A program made the translations under genes and the position numbers. From contig JBKJML010000244.1 of the NCBI GenBank assembly GCA_046596415.1, positions 1-6,848 of the forward strand: a DNA stretch of 6,848 nucleotides. Direction: 5' to 3'. The notes below the pieces were generated by a model. That model was not told the DNA's origin, did no database searches, and was given only the letters and a program-made list of their open reading frames with translations. Of the stretch, positions 1 through 5,390 are shown in pieces. The stretch is from JBKJML01 sp046596415 (GTDB lineage Bacteria > Actinomycetota > Thermoleophilia > Gaiellales > Gaiellaceae). The stretch's first letter is position 1; each line of letters begins with the position of its first letter.

Positions 1-921
1 GAGAGCGTCGTCGTCTGGTCGGCGCTCTTCGCCGCCATGCTCCGCTACGCGACGCCGCTCATGTTCGCGGCAATCGGTGGCATGTTCTCCGAGCGCAGCG
101 GCGTCGTGAACATCGGCCTTGAAGGGATGATGCTGACCGGAGCCTTCTTCGGCATCTGGGGCTCCGACGTGACCGGCTCGTGGGCACTCGGGCTCGGGAT
201 CGCGCTCCTCTCGGGAGGCCTCCTCGCGCTCGTTCATGCCTTTTTCTCGATTCACCTGCGGGCCGACCAGATCGTCTCGGGCACGGCGATCAACTTCCTG
301 GCGCTCGGGATCACCGGCTATCTGTTCATCGACATCTATGGCAGTGAGGGAACTCCGGCCGAGATCTCGTCGATCCCGAGCGTCCAGATCCCGGGGATCC
401 AGGACTGGTACTTCGTGGGGCCGCTCTTCGGGCAGCTCAACCTGATGATCTGGGCGGCGCTGGCGCTTGTCCTCGTGTCATGGGTCGTGCTCTTCAAGAC
501 ACCCATCGGGCTGCGGATCCGTGCCGTCGGCGAGCATCCACGCGCCGCGGACACCGTGGGGATCAACGTCTACGCAACCCGCTACGCAGCCGTCGTCCTC
601 TCCGGCATGCTCGCCGCCGCCGGCGGGGCGTACCTGTCGATCGGCTTTGTCAACTCGTTCAACCAAGGCATGACGAGCGGGCGTGGGTTCATCGCGCTCG
701 CCGCCGTGATCTTTGGCAACTGGCGGCCTTTCGGCGCCGCCGGCGCCGCGTTGCTGTTCGGCCTCTCGAGCGCGATCGCGCAGCGCCTACCGACCTACTC
801 CGAGTCGGCGGCGACGCTCTTCCAGGCGCTGCCGTACGTCCTGACCCTGATCGCTGTCGCCGGTGTGATCGGCCGCTCGATCCCGCCTGCGTCCGTTGGC
901 CGTCCGTACAAGAAGCAATAG
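1..921 (+). CDS. Nucleoside-type ABC transporter permease, 5' partial
   Basis: This is a membrane permease of the BPD_transp_2 family (PF02653), the inner-membrane channel of BMP-family importers such as the Bacillus guanosine system NupNOPQ. It most resembles the NupQ-type second permease. The hallmark is the N-terminal motif SERSGVVNIGLEGMML, at residues 18-33 counting from the ATG at 37. A second conserved stretch, IRAVGEHPRAADTVGIN, at about 160-176 is where the family contacts the ATPase. Several hydrophobic segments and a short basic tail follow. The frame is open back to base 1, and the 12 codons before ATG 37 read as the end of a hydrophobic N-terminal helix. The true start therefore probably lies upstream, and ATG 37 is only the first Met in view. 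The binding protein, ATPase and partner permease would be expected just upstream, outside the window. Substrate (purine nucleoside) is inferred from the family; other BMP-type substrates are possible. The last 26 nt overlap the next gene. Confidence 0.9.
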   Translation, partial: ESVVVWSALFAAMLRYATPLMFAAIGGMFSERSGVVNIGLEGMMLTGAFFGIWGSDVTGSWALGLGIALLSGGLLALVHAFFSIHLRADQIVSGTAINFLALGITGYLFIDIYGSEGTPAEISSIPSVQIPGIQDWYFVGPLFGQLNLMIWAALALVLVSWVVLFKTPIGLRIRAVGEHPRAADTVGINVYATRYAAVVLSGMLAAAGGAYLSIGFVNSFNQGMTSGRGFIALAAVIFGNWRPFGAAGAALLFGLSSAIAQRLPTYSESAATLFQALPYVLTLIAVAGVIGRSIPPASVGRPYKKQ

Positions 922-1261
922 CGACGGGCGGGCGCTTCCGAACGGGAGCGCCCGCGGTGCCGTCGCGCTCGGCCTGCTCTCGGTTCTGACCGTCCCGGCC
1001 GCTGTCGCCGCGACCCGCTGGTCGGCGACGTACGAGCTCCTGCATGCCTCCGTTGCAATTCCGGCTGCCATCGTCGCCGGCCTCGGTGCCGTCGGGCTCT
1101 CCCGCCGAGCGGCGGAGCGCATCCAGCGGACGCTCGGCCGGGCGGGCGGCGTGCGCGCTGTGAGGCTCGGGCGCCGCCTCGGGGTCGCGGGCATCCTCGT
1201 CGCCATGACGGCGGCGGGCGCCGTCGGAGTCTACGAGCTGCTCGCCTACGTCTCGAACTGA
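896..1261 (+). CDS. Small hydrophobic membrane protein of unknown function
   Basis: A 121-residue protein that I do not recognise as a named family. It has about three predicted transmembrane segments, near residues 21-39, 49-68 and 93-117. A strongly basic, Arg-rich loop separates the last two (about 69-94, including RRAAERIQRTLGRAGG). The N-terminal 20 residues are polar. The only standard start is TTG at 896: an in-frame stop lies at 866 and no ATG or GTG occurs before residue 104. The gene therefore overlaps the end of the permease by 26 nt, and there is no convincing Shine-Dalgarno sequence, which suggests translational coupling to the permease. The hydrophobic pattern, coding-like base use and exact fit between permease and promoter favour a real gene. 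It may assist the transporter or simply share its transcript; no function can be assigned from sequence. Confidence 0.65.
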   Translation: MAVRTRSNSDGRALPNGSARGAVALGLLSVLTVPAAVAATRWSATYELLHASVAIPAAIVAGLGAVGLSRRAAERIQRTLGRAGGVRAVRLGRRLGVAGILVAMTAAGAVGVYELLAYVSN

Positions 1262-1279
1262 CCTGCCGCGGTGGGGCGC

Positions 1280-1314
1280 AAGACGTTTTGGCGTTTCGTC
1301 TCTACAATCACACC
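1280..1314 (+). promoter_or_regulatory. Promoter for the RodZ-like gene, predicted leaderless
   Basis: A near-consensus -10 box, TACAAT, lies at 1303-1308. A weak -35 candidate, AAGACG, lies at 1280-1285 with a 17-bp spacer. Six bases separate the -10 box from GTG 1315, so the expected +1 (seven bases after the final T) is the G of that GTG. Leaderless GTG/ATG transcripts with this spacing are common in Actinobacteria. No Shine-Dalgarno sequence lies between the box and the GTG. A 5-bp inverted repeat, AGACG (1281-1285) and CGTCT (1297-1301), spans the -35 and spacer and could be an operator, but it may be chance. Confidence 0.6.
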
Positions 1315-2064
1315 GTGTTCGAGATCGGCACCAGCCTGCGCGAGGCCCGCTTGCGGCGCGAGCTCGATTTCCCTGCCCTCGAGGCGATCACGAAAGTGCG
1401 CGCCAAGTATCTGCGGGCGCTCGAGGACGAGCGGTTCGAGGTGCTGCCGTCCCACACCTACATCAAGGGCTTCCTGCGCTCGTACGCCGATTCGCTCGGC
1501 CTCGACGGGCAGCTCTACGTGGACGAGTACAACTCGCGCTACGTCACGGTGATCGACGACGACGCCCCCGTTCGTCAACGGCGGCCGGTGCCTGCGGCGC
1601 GCCGCCGGCGCCAGGAGCGCCGCGAGTCGAACGTCGTACTGCTCGCCCTGACGGCGATCGCGCTTGTCACGGCGCTCGTGATCGCGGCCTGGAAGTTCGG
1701 GGGGCCGGAGACGACGAGCGTCAATGGGCTTCGCCAGCACGCCGTGCCGACGACGACCGCGGAACCGACACGCGGGACGACGCCGCCGGCCAAGCCGGTG
1801 ACGAAGCAAATCGTGCTCGTGGTGCGGGCCGCCCGTGGCAACTCCTGGATGGAAGTGCGGGCCTCGGTGCCGAGCGGCCGACTGCTCTACGGGGGCACGC
1901 TCGAGCGTGGCCAGACGCAGCAGTTCACGAGCACGGCGCTCTACGTCTCCTTCGGCGCACCCGAGAACGTGACCTTGAAGGTGAACGGCAAGGCTGTGAA
2001 CGTTCCGCGTGGGGGTGCGTTCCGGCTCAGCCGGGCGGGCCTCGTGCCCGCCGGCCCCGCTTGA
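1315..2064 (+). CDS. RodZ-like helix-turn-helix membrane protein
   Basis: A 249-residue protein with the RodZ layout. An N-terminal Xre-type HTH (HTH_25-like) spans about residues 3-70, including SLREARLRRELDF and the family-typical stretch KYLRALEDERFEVLP. A basic linker (85-103) comes next, then one transmembrane helix at about 106-127. A Thr/Pro-rich spacer (about 131-163) leads to a C-terminal beta-rich domain like DUF4115 (about 165-235, with WMEV near 178-181 and a Gly-rich edge). The N terminus should be cytoplasmic and the C terminus outside the membrane. RodZ connects the MreB cytoskeleton to the cell-wall machinery; in actinobacteria without clear MreB systems its role is less certain. 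I place the start at GTG 1315: it gives the usual family N terminus (MFEIG) and coincides with the predicted transcript start. TTG 1288 would lie upstream of that +1. The gene is followed after 10 nt by cinA, probably on the same transcript. Confidence 0.85.
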   Translation: MFEIGTSLREARLRRELDFPALEAITKVRAKYLRALEDERFEVLPSHTYIKGFLRSYADSLGLDGQLYVDEYNSRYVTVIDDDAPVRQRRPVPAARRRRQERRESNVVLLALTAIALVTALVIAAWKFGGPETTSVNGLRQHAVPTTTAEPTRGTTPPAKPVTKQIVLVVRAARGNSWMEVRASVPSGRLLYGGTLERGQTQQFTSTALYVSFGAPENVTLKVNGKAVNVPRGGAFRLSRAGLVPAGPA

Positions 2065-2077
2065 GAGCCAGCTCTTG
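2063..2077 (+). promoter_or_regulatory. Ribosome-binding site selecting the TTG start of cinA
   Basis: GAGAG at 2063-2067, overlapping the stop codon of the upstream gene, lies 7 nt before TTG 2075. This gives a CinA of 423 residues whose first strand (ASIVVTGSELVRG) begins where family members begin. Starts further upstream in the same frame would add non-homologous residues and overlap the RodZ-like gene. Confidence 0.55.
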
Positions 2078-3346
2078 AGCCGCCCACGCGCGTCGATCGT
2101 CGTCACGGGTAGCGAGCTTGTCCGCGGCGACCGCAACGACCTGAACGGCCCCTTCTACGCCCGACAGGCTGTCGTGCTCGGTCTCGAGCCGGCGCGGATC
2201 TCGATCGTCGGTGACCGCGCCGACGAGTTGGAGGCTGCGATCCGCGAGGGGCTCCGTGCCGAGATCTGTCTCATCTCGGGCGGGCTCGGCCCGACCCACG
2301 ACGACCGCACCGTCCAGCTCGTCGCGAAATGCACTGGACGCGCGCTCGTCGTCGATCCGGCGCTCGAGGCTGAGATCGAGTCGGTCTCCCGACGCGCTGC
2401 GGAGCGGCTCGGCCGTCCCTACGCGGATTTCGCGGCCGGGGTCACGAAGCAGGCGACCGTGCCCGAGGGAGCGATTTCGCTCGGCCTCGCCGGGACCGCA
2501 CCGGGGCTCGTGATCGACACCGGCTGCTGCGTCGCCGTCGTCCTGCCGGGCCCGCCGGCCGAGCTTCAGCGTCTCTGGCCGAGAGCGCTCGAGTCGGAGC
2601 CCGTTCGCCTGCTGCTCGAGCGGGCGGAGCCCCCGCAGCGCACGGTGCTGCGCTTCTTCGGCCTCAGCGAGTCGGCGGTGGCGCAGGCGCTTGCCGCCGC
2701 GGGCGGGGACGGCGACGGCGTCGAGGCGACGATCTGCGCCCGCGACTTCGAGATCCATGTCGACCTGCTGGCCGACCCAGGCGGAGAGGAACGCGCAGCG
2801 GCCGTGGCGGACGGTCTCCGCGGCCCGCTTGGACAATGGCTGTTCGGGGAGGACGAGCGGCCGATCGAGGAGCTCGTGCTCGGCCTGTGCCGGGAGCAGG
2901 GCTTGACGCTCGCCACAGCGGAGTCGTGCACGGGTGGCATGGTTTCTGCGCGACTGACGGCGGTGGCGGGCTCAAGCGACGTCTATCTCGGCGGCATCGT
3001 GTCCTACACGAATGAGGTCAAGGAGCAGCAGCTCGGGGTCGGGGCCGCGACGATCGAGAGGTACGGCGCAGTGTCGGCCGAAGTGGCGGTCGCGATGGCG
3101 CGGGGCGCGCAGGAGCGCCTGGGCGCCGACATCGCCGTTGCCGTGACCGGCGTTGCGGGCCCGGGTGGTGGGACGGTGGACAAGCCGGTGGGGCTCGTTC
3201 ACCTGCACGCGGAAGGCCCGCACGGGGAACGCTCGCTGAGCTTCGAGCTGCCCGGCGACCGGGCGACGATCAGGGCACGCTCCACCGTCGCTGCGCTCCA
3301 TCTCGTGCGGCGTGTTCTGACACAGAGCCGCGACGAAGCCGTCTGA
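2075..3346 (+). CDS. cinA: CinA: competence/damage-inducible protein, NMN amidohydrolase
   Basis: Full-length CinA (423 residues; the family is usually about 410-430). The N-terminal MoCF-like domain (about residues 7-170, COG1058, ADP-ribose pyrophosphatase in studied members) contains ISGGLGPTHDDRT at 67-79. A KH-like middle region covers about 188-255. The C-terminal domain (about 262-418, PncC/CinA family) removes the amide of nicotinamide mononucleotide to return it to NAD synthesis. Its signature TAESCTGG is at 281-288, with the Tyr and Lys of SYTNEVK at 310-316, and VTGVAGPGGGTVDKPVG at 357-373 matches the family's substrate loop. The usual GTELLLGQIVDTN motif appears as GSELVRGDRNDLN (12-24): same length, but divergent at the Q-I-V positions. 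The protein is cytoplasmic. The gene starts 10 nt after the RodZ-like gene, and its stop lies inside the stem of a terminator. cinA next to recA is a common arrangement and in some species they are cotranscribed; here the terminator argues for at least partial separation. Confidence 0.92.
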   Translation: MSRPRASIVVTGSELVRGDRNDLNGPFYARQAVVLGLEPARISIVGDRADELEAAIREGLRAEICLISGGLGPTHDDRTVQLVAKCTGRALVVDPALEAEIESVSRRAAERLGRPYADFAAGVTKQATVPEGAISLGLAGTAPGLVIDTGCCVAVVLPGPPAELQRLWPRALESEPVRLLLERAEPPQRTVLRFFGLSESAVAQALAAAGGDGDGVEATICARDFEIHVDLLADPGGEERAAAVADGLRGPLGQWLFGEDERPIEELVLGLCREQGLTLATAESCTGGMVSARLTAVAGSSDVYLGGIVSYTNEVKEQQLGVGAATIERYGAVSAEVAVAMARGAQERLGADIAVAVTGVAGPGGGTVDKPVGLVHLHAEGPHGERSLSFELPGDRATIRARSTVAALHLVRRVLTQSRDEAV

Positions 3347-3411
3347 CGGACGCCACTACGGTGGCGGTCATGACGGCTCCGTCCGACGGCTTTGCTTTTC
3401 TTTTCTGTTCT
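3334..3411 (+). terminator. Strong intrinsic terminator after cinA with nested UACG hairpin
   Basis: The left arm GCCGTCTGACGGA (3338-3350) pairs with TCCGTCCGACGGC (3378-3390) at 12 of 13 positions. The stem can extend outward by four more pairs (3334-3337 with 3391-3394, one of them G-U). Nested inside is a perfect hairpin, CGCCAC (3351-3356), loop TACG, GTGGCG (3361-3366). In RNA this is C(UACG)G, one of the exceptionally stable UNCG tetraloops. The stem is followed by a T-rich tract, 15 T in 21 bases from 3391 to 3411. The cinA stop codon (3344-3346) is part of the stem. Confidence 0.75.
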
Positions 3412-3431
3412 GCACCCGGCCGCAAAGCCGG
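3387..3431 (+). promoter_or_regulatory. Competing hairpins in the recA upstream region
   Basis: CGGCTTTGC (3387-3395) is perfectly complementary to GCAAAGCCG (3422-3430), with a 26-nt loop. This pairing would take bases from the right arm and T-tract of the cinA terminator. A third, local hairpin, CCGGC (3416-3420) and GCCGG (3427-3431), overlaps that 3' arm. The three structures cannot all form together, as in attenuator-type leaders. No clear -10/-35 pair and no actinobacterial LexA-type box (GAAC-N4-GTTC) is visible between 3347 and 3472, so how recA is transcribed is not settled by the sequence. Regulation is inferred only from base pairing. Confidence 0.35.
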
Positions 3432-3457
3432 TACGAGGTGCTCCAACCGTTTGCGCT

Positions 3458-3475
3458 TAGGAGGATGAGCGGATG
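3458..3475 (+). promoter_or_regulatory. recA ribosome-binding site and start choice
   Basis: TAGGAGG at 3458-3464 is an excellent Shine-Dalgarno sequence. It directly abuts an ATG at 3465 and lies 8 nt before ATG 3473. The first ATG has no usable spacing and reads Met-Ser-Gly-stop, with its TGA overlapping the recA start as ATGA. ATG 3473 is therefore the recA start. Confidence 0.8.
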
Positions 3476-4555
3476 AACCGCGAGGAAGCTCTGGACGTCG
3501 CCCTCGGGCAGATCGAGCGTCAGTTCGGCAAGGGCTCGGTCATGAAGATGAGCGATTCGGCTCAGGTTTCGATCGGCGCGGTCTCGACGGGCTCGCTTTC
3601 GCTCGACCTCGCACTCGGGATCGGCGGCCTGCCACGCGGCCGCGTGATCGAGGTGTTCGGGCCGGAGTCCTCCGGTAAGACCACCCTCGTCTACCACGTG
3701 ATCGCCGAGGCCCAGCGCCGGGGCGGCATCTGCGCCTTCATCGACGCGGAGCACTCGATGGACCCGACGTACGCGAAGAACATCGGCGTCAACGTCGACG
3801 AGCTCCTGGTTTCGCAGCCCGACACGGGGGAGCAGGCGCTCGAGATCACGGAGCTCTTGATCCGCTCCGGTGCTCTCGACGTCGTCGCGGTCGACTCGGT
3901 CGCGGCACTGACGCCGAAGGCAGAGATCGAGGGCGAGATGGGCGATACCCATGTCGGCCTGCAGGCACGGCTGATGAGCCAGGCGTTGCGCAAGCTCGCC
4001 GGCACGCTCAACCGCACCGACACGATCTGCCTCTTCACGAACCAGCTGCGCGAGAAGATCGGCGTCATGTTCGGCAGCCCGGAGGTCACACCGGGCGGTC
4101 GCGCGCTCAAGTTCTACTCCTCGGTCAGGCTCGACATCCGCAGGATCGAGACGCTGAAGGACGGCGCCGAGGCCTACGGCAATCGGGTGCGCGTCAAGGT
4201 GGTCAAGAACAAGGTCGCGCCACCGTTCAAGCAGGCCGAGTTCGACATCATCTACGGCACCGGCATCTCGTGGGAGGGCACCGTCCTCGACGTAGGGATC
4301 GAGCGGAAGATCGTTCAGAAGTCGGGCTCCTACTTCAGCTACGGCGACGAGCGCCTCGGCCAGGGCCGCGTCAACGCCACCGCCTTCCTGAAGGAGCATC
4401 CGGACGTCGTGCAGCAGATCCTCGCCGGCATCCAACTCGAGGCGCCGGAAGGCCAGATCGTCTCGGCCCGGCTCCTGCCGAGCGCCGCCGCCGACCAGGC
4501 TGCGGCAGCAGTCGACGAACAGATCGAGTCGGACGCCAAGGCGTCCGCCGCGTAG
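3473..4555 (+). CDS. recA: RecA recombinase
   Basis: RecA (360 residues, normal length) forms ATP-dependent filaments on single-stranded DNA, catalyses strand exchange, and triggers LexA self-cleavage where an SOS system exists. Visible motifs: Walker A GPESSGKT (63-70); AFIDAEHSMDP (88-98) with the catalytic Glu at 93; Walker B LDVVAVDS (135-142); loop L1 EGEMGDTHVGLQ (153-164); and the NQLREKIGVMFG and GG-containing L2 region (190-210) with the conserved Gln 191. The signature ALKFYSSVRLDIRR (211-224) is intact. The C-terminal domain ends in a short Ala-rich, mildly acidic tail (about 340-360). Position 189, just before the NQ of L2, is Thr (FTNQ) where many RecA proteins have Ile. There is no intein and no frameshift. 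The gene has a strong ribosome-binding site and is followed 4 nt later by recX, so the two are almost certainly cotranscribed. Confidence 0.98.
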   Translation: MNREEALDVALGQIERQFGKGSVMKMSDSAQVSIGAVSTGSLSLDLALGIGGLPRGRVIEVFGPESSGKTTLVYHVIAEAQRRGGICAFIDAEHSMDPTYAKNIGVNVDELLVSQPDTGEQALEITELLIRSGALDVVAVDSVAALTPKAEIEGEMGDTHVGLQARLMSQALRKLAGTLNRTDTICLFTNQLREKIGVMFGSPEVTPGGRALKFYSSVRLDIRRIETLKDGAEAYGNRVRVKVVKNKVAPPFKQAEFDIIYGTGISWEGTVLDVGIERKIVQKSGSYFSYGDERLGQGRVNATAFLKEHPDVVQQILAGIQLEAPEGQIVSARLLPSAAADQAAAAVDEQIESDAKASAA

Positions 4556-4559
4556 CGGA

Positions 4560-5150
4560 ATGAAAATGGTGACCGCGCTCCGGCCCGCGGGGTCGGGGCG
4601 CGTCGTCGTCGACCTCGACGGAGAGCCCTGGCGCCGCGTCTCCGCAGAGGCGGCCGTGCGGGCGGGTCTCGCGCCCAATGTCCCGCTCGACCGGGCCCGG
4701 GCCCGGCGCCTCGCTCGGGCGCTTCGCCGGGAGGCAGCGCTCGGCACGGCGCTGAAGGCACTGCGTTACCGCGACCACACGGCCTCGACACTCGAGGTGC
4801 GCCTCTTGGCACACCGGGTTGCCCCGGTCGAGCGGGCTCGTACGCTCGAGACGCTCGCGGCGGCGGGTCTCGTCGACGACGCGCGGGTCGCCCGGAGCCG
4901 GGCTGCGTCGCTCGTGGAGCGCGGTTGCGGCGACGCGATGATCCGTGACGACCTTGAGCGGCGTGGCGTCGCGGCCGTACTGGTCGACGAGGTGCTCGCC
5001 GGGCTTGAGCCGGAAGCCGAACGGGCGCGACTGCTCGCAGCGAAGCGTGGTGGCGGTGTCAAGGCGTTGCGCACCCTGGCAGCCAAAGGCTTCACCGAAG
5101 ACTCGCTCGAGCCGCTCGTTGCAAGCCTCGACCGCGAAGCGCTAGGATGA
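4560..5150 (+). CDS. recX: RecX, regulator of RecA
   Basis: A 196-residue RecX-family protein. RecX binds RecA filaments and limits their growth and activity. The recognisable core is the tandem three-helix repeat region. The first repeat is about residues 60-98 (ALKALRYRDHTASTLEVRLL). The second begins with GLVDDARVARSRAASL at 103-118 and runs through GCGDAMIRDDLERRGV (122-137), matching the family pattern of Leu/Ile-Asp-Asp and an Ile-x-x-Leu helix. A third, weaker repeat is near 160-190 (VKALRTLAAKGF). Residues 1-55 form a family-variable N-terminal extension. The start is taken as ATG 4560, 4 nt after the recA stop; ATG 4566 or GTG 4569 are alternatives and none has a strong ribosome-binding site, so coupling to recA is likely. 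The position directly after recA is the classic recX location. The last codons double as a probable promoter -10 box and hairpin arm for the next unit. Confidence 0.9.
   Translation: MKMVTALRPAGSGRVVVDLDGEPWRRVSAEAAVRAGLAPNVPLDRARARRLARALRREAALGTALKALRYRDHTASTLEVRLLAHRVAPVERARTLETLAAAGLVDDARVARSRAASLVERGCGDAMIRDDLERRGVAAVLVDEVLAGLEPEAERARLLAAKRGGGVKALRTLAAKGFTEDSLEPLVASLDREALG
5119..5148 (+). promoter_or_regulatory. Likely rny promoter inside the end of recX
   Basis: TTGCAA (5119-5124) and TAGGAT (5143-5148) are separated by 18 bp; each matches the sigma-70-type consensus at 4 of 6 positions, including the key T, A and final T of the -10. The expected +1 is near 5155, giving a 5' leader of about 235 nt before rny. 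Both boxes lie within recX coding sequence, so a chance match is possible. Confidence 0.45.
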
Positions 5151-5172
5151 GTGGGCTTCATCCGACATTTTT
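5145..5172 (+). terminator. Possible weak terminator at the recX stop codon
   Basis: GGATGA (5145-5150, including the recX TGA) pairs perfectly with TCATCC (5158-5163) across a 7-nt loop. After four more bases come five Ts (5168-5172). The stem has only six pairs and the U-run is short, so termination of recA-recX messages would be partial at best. The left arm overlaps the -10 box of the proposed rny promoter. Confidence 0.35.
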
Positions 5173-5390
5173 CCTGCATCTGCGCAGTTCCGAATCGGTG
5201 AACGACTTCCCTTCGATCCTTCGAGCAACCATCAGCCCACACGCCGCGGGGGGCTCGACCCCGCGCGGTTAGACGTGACCCGATTCCGGAGCGCGGGCCT
5301 GCAGGCCGACTGCCGGATGTGAGCAACACCGCGGCCGTTGCCGCGGCCAATCGATCCGTCTCCCGGGCGCAGCCCGGGCTGGGAGGACGA
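5151..5390 (+). promoter_or_regulatory. Structured intergenic region / probable rny 5' leader
   Basis: This 240-bp spacer has no convincing gene. Its 3' half holds four consecutive hairpins. H1 is CGCGGGG/CCCCGCG (5245-5251 with 5259-5265). H2 is TCCGG/CCGGA (5285-5289 with 5313-5317), enclosing the palindrome GGCCTGCAGGCC (5296-5307). H3 is CCGCGGC/GCCGCGG (5329-5335 with 5340-5346), loop CGTT. H4 is CCCGGGC/GCCCGGG (5362-5368 with 5372-5378), loop GCA. The 5' half is less GC-rich and contains a CCTTCGA direct repeat (5210-5216 and 5218-5224). GTGGGCT (5151-5157) is complementary to AGCCCAC (5234-5240), which could close a domain over that half. I do not recognise a known riboswitch class. 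In GC-rich DNA some of these stems will arise by chance. Confidence 0.45.
5357..5389 (+). promoter_or_regulatory. rny ribosome-binding site with possible sequestering stem
   Basis: GGGAGGA (5381-5387) is a strong Shine-Dalgarno sequence 3 nt before ATG 5391. CGTCTCCC (5357-5364) is complementary to GGGAG-ACG (5381-5389) with a single bulged G at 5386, which would hide the site. The CCC at 5362-5364 can instead pair with GGG 5376-5378 to complete hairpin H4, leaving most of the site free. The two pairings exclude each other, as in translational on/off switches. Confidence 0.4.

Noticed and set aside
1288..1314. TTG 1288 as the start of the RodZ-like protein
   Set aside because: It lies upstream of the predicted transcript start, adds nine residues that are not family-like, and has no ribosome-binding site.
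1246..2136. Antisense open frame (296 codons) opposite the RodZ-like gene
   Set aside because: Arg/His/Gly-rich translation without domain features, opposite a clearly recognisable protein.
3368..4747. Long antisense open frame (459 codons) opposite recA
   Set aside because: It mirrors the recA codons on the other strand; high GC suppresses stop codons. No family features seen.
5151..5201. 16-residue frame from GTG 5151 to TGA 5199-5201
   Set aside because: Very short, no Shine-Dalgarno sequence and no sign of coding character.
5147..5272. 41-codon frame starting at ATG 5147, overlapping the recX stop as ATGA
   Set aside because: The AGG directly abuts the ATG with no spacing, the peptide shows no recognisable features, and the proposed rny transcript would start downstream of this ATG. 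It could be a translated leader peptide but nothing supports it.
5296..5307. Palindrome GGCCTGCAGGCC as a protein-binding or recombination site
   Set aside because: It fits better as the top of an RNA hairpin; a 12-bp GC palindrome is not rare in such DNA and no partner site was found.
5319..5390. In-frame N-terminal extension of RNase Y from GTG 5319
   Set aside because: It would place 24 low-complexity residues before the membrane helix and ignore the strong Shine-Dalgarno at 5381-5387.
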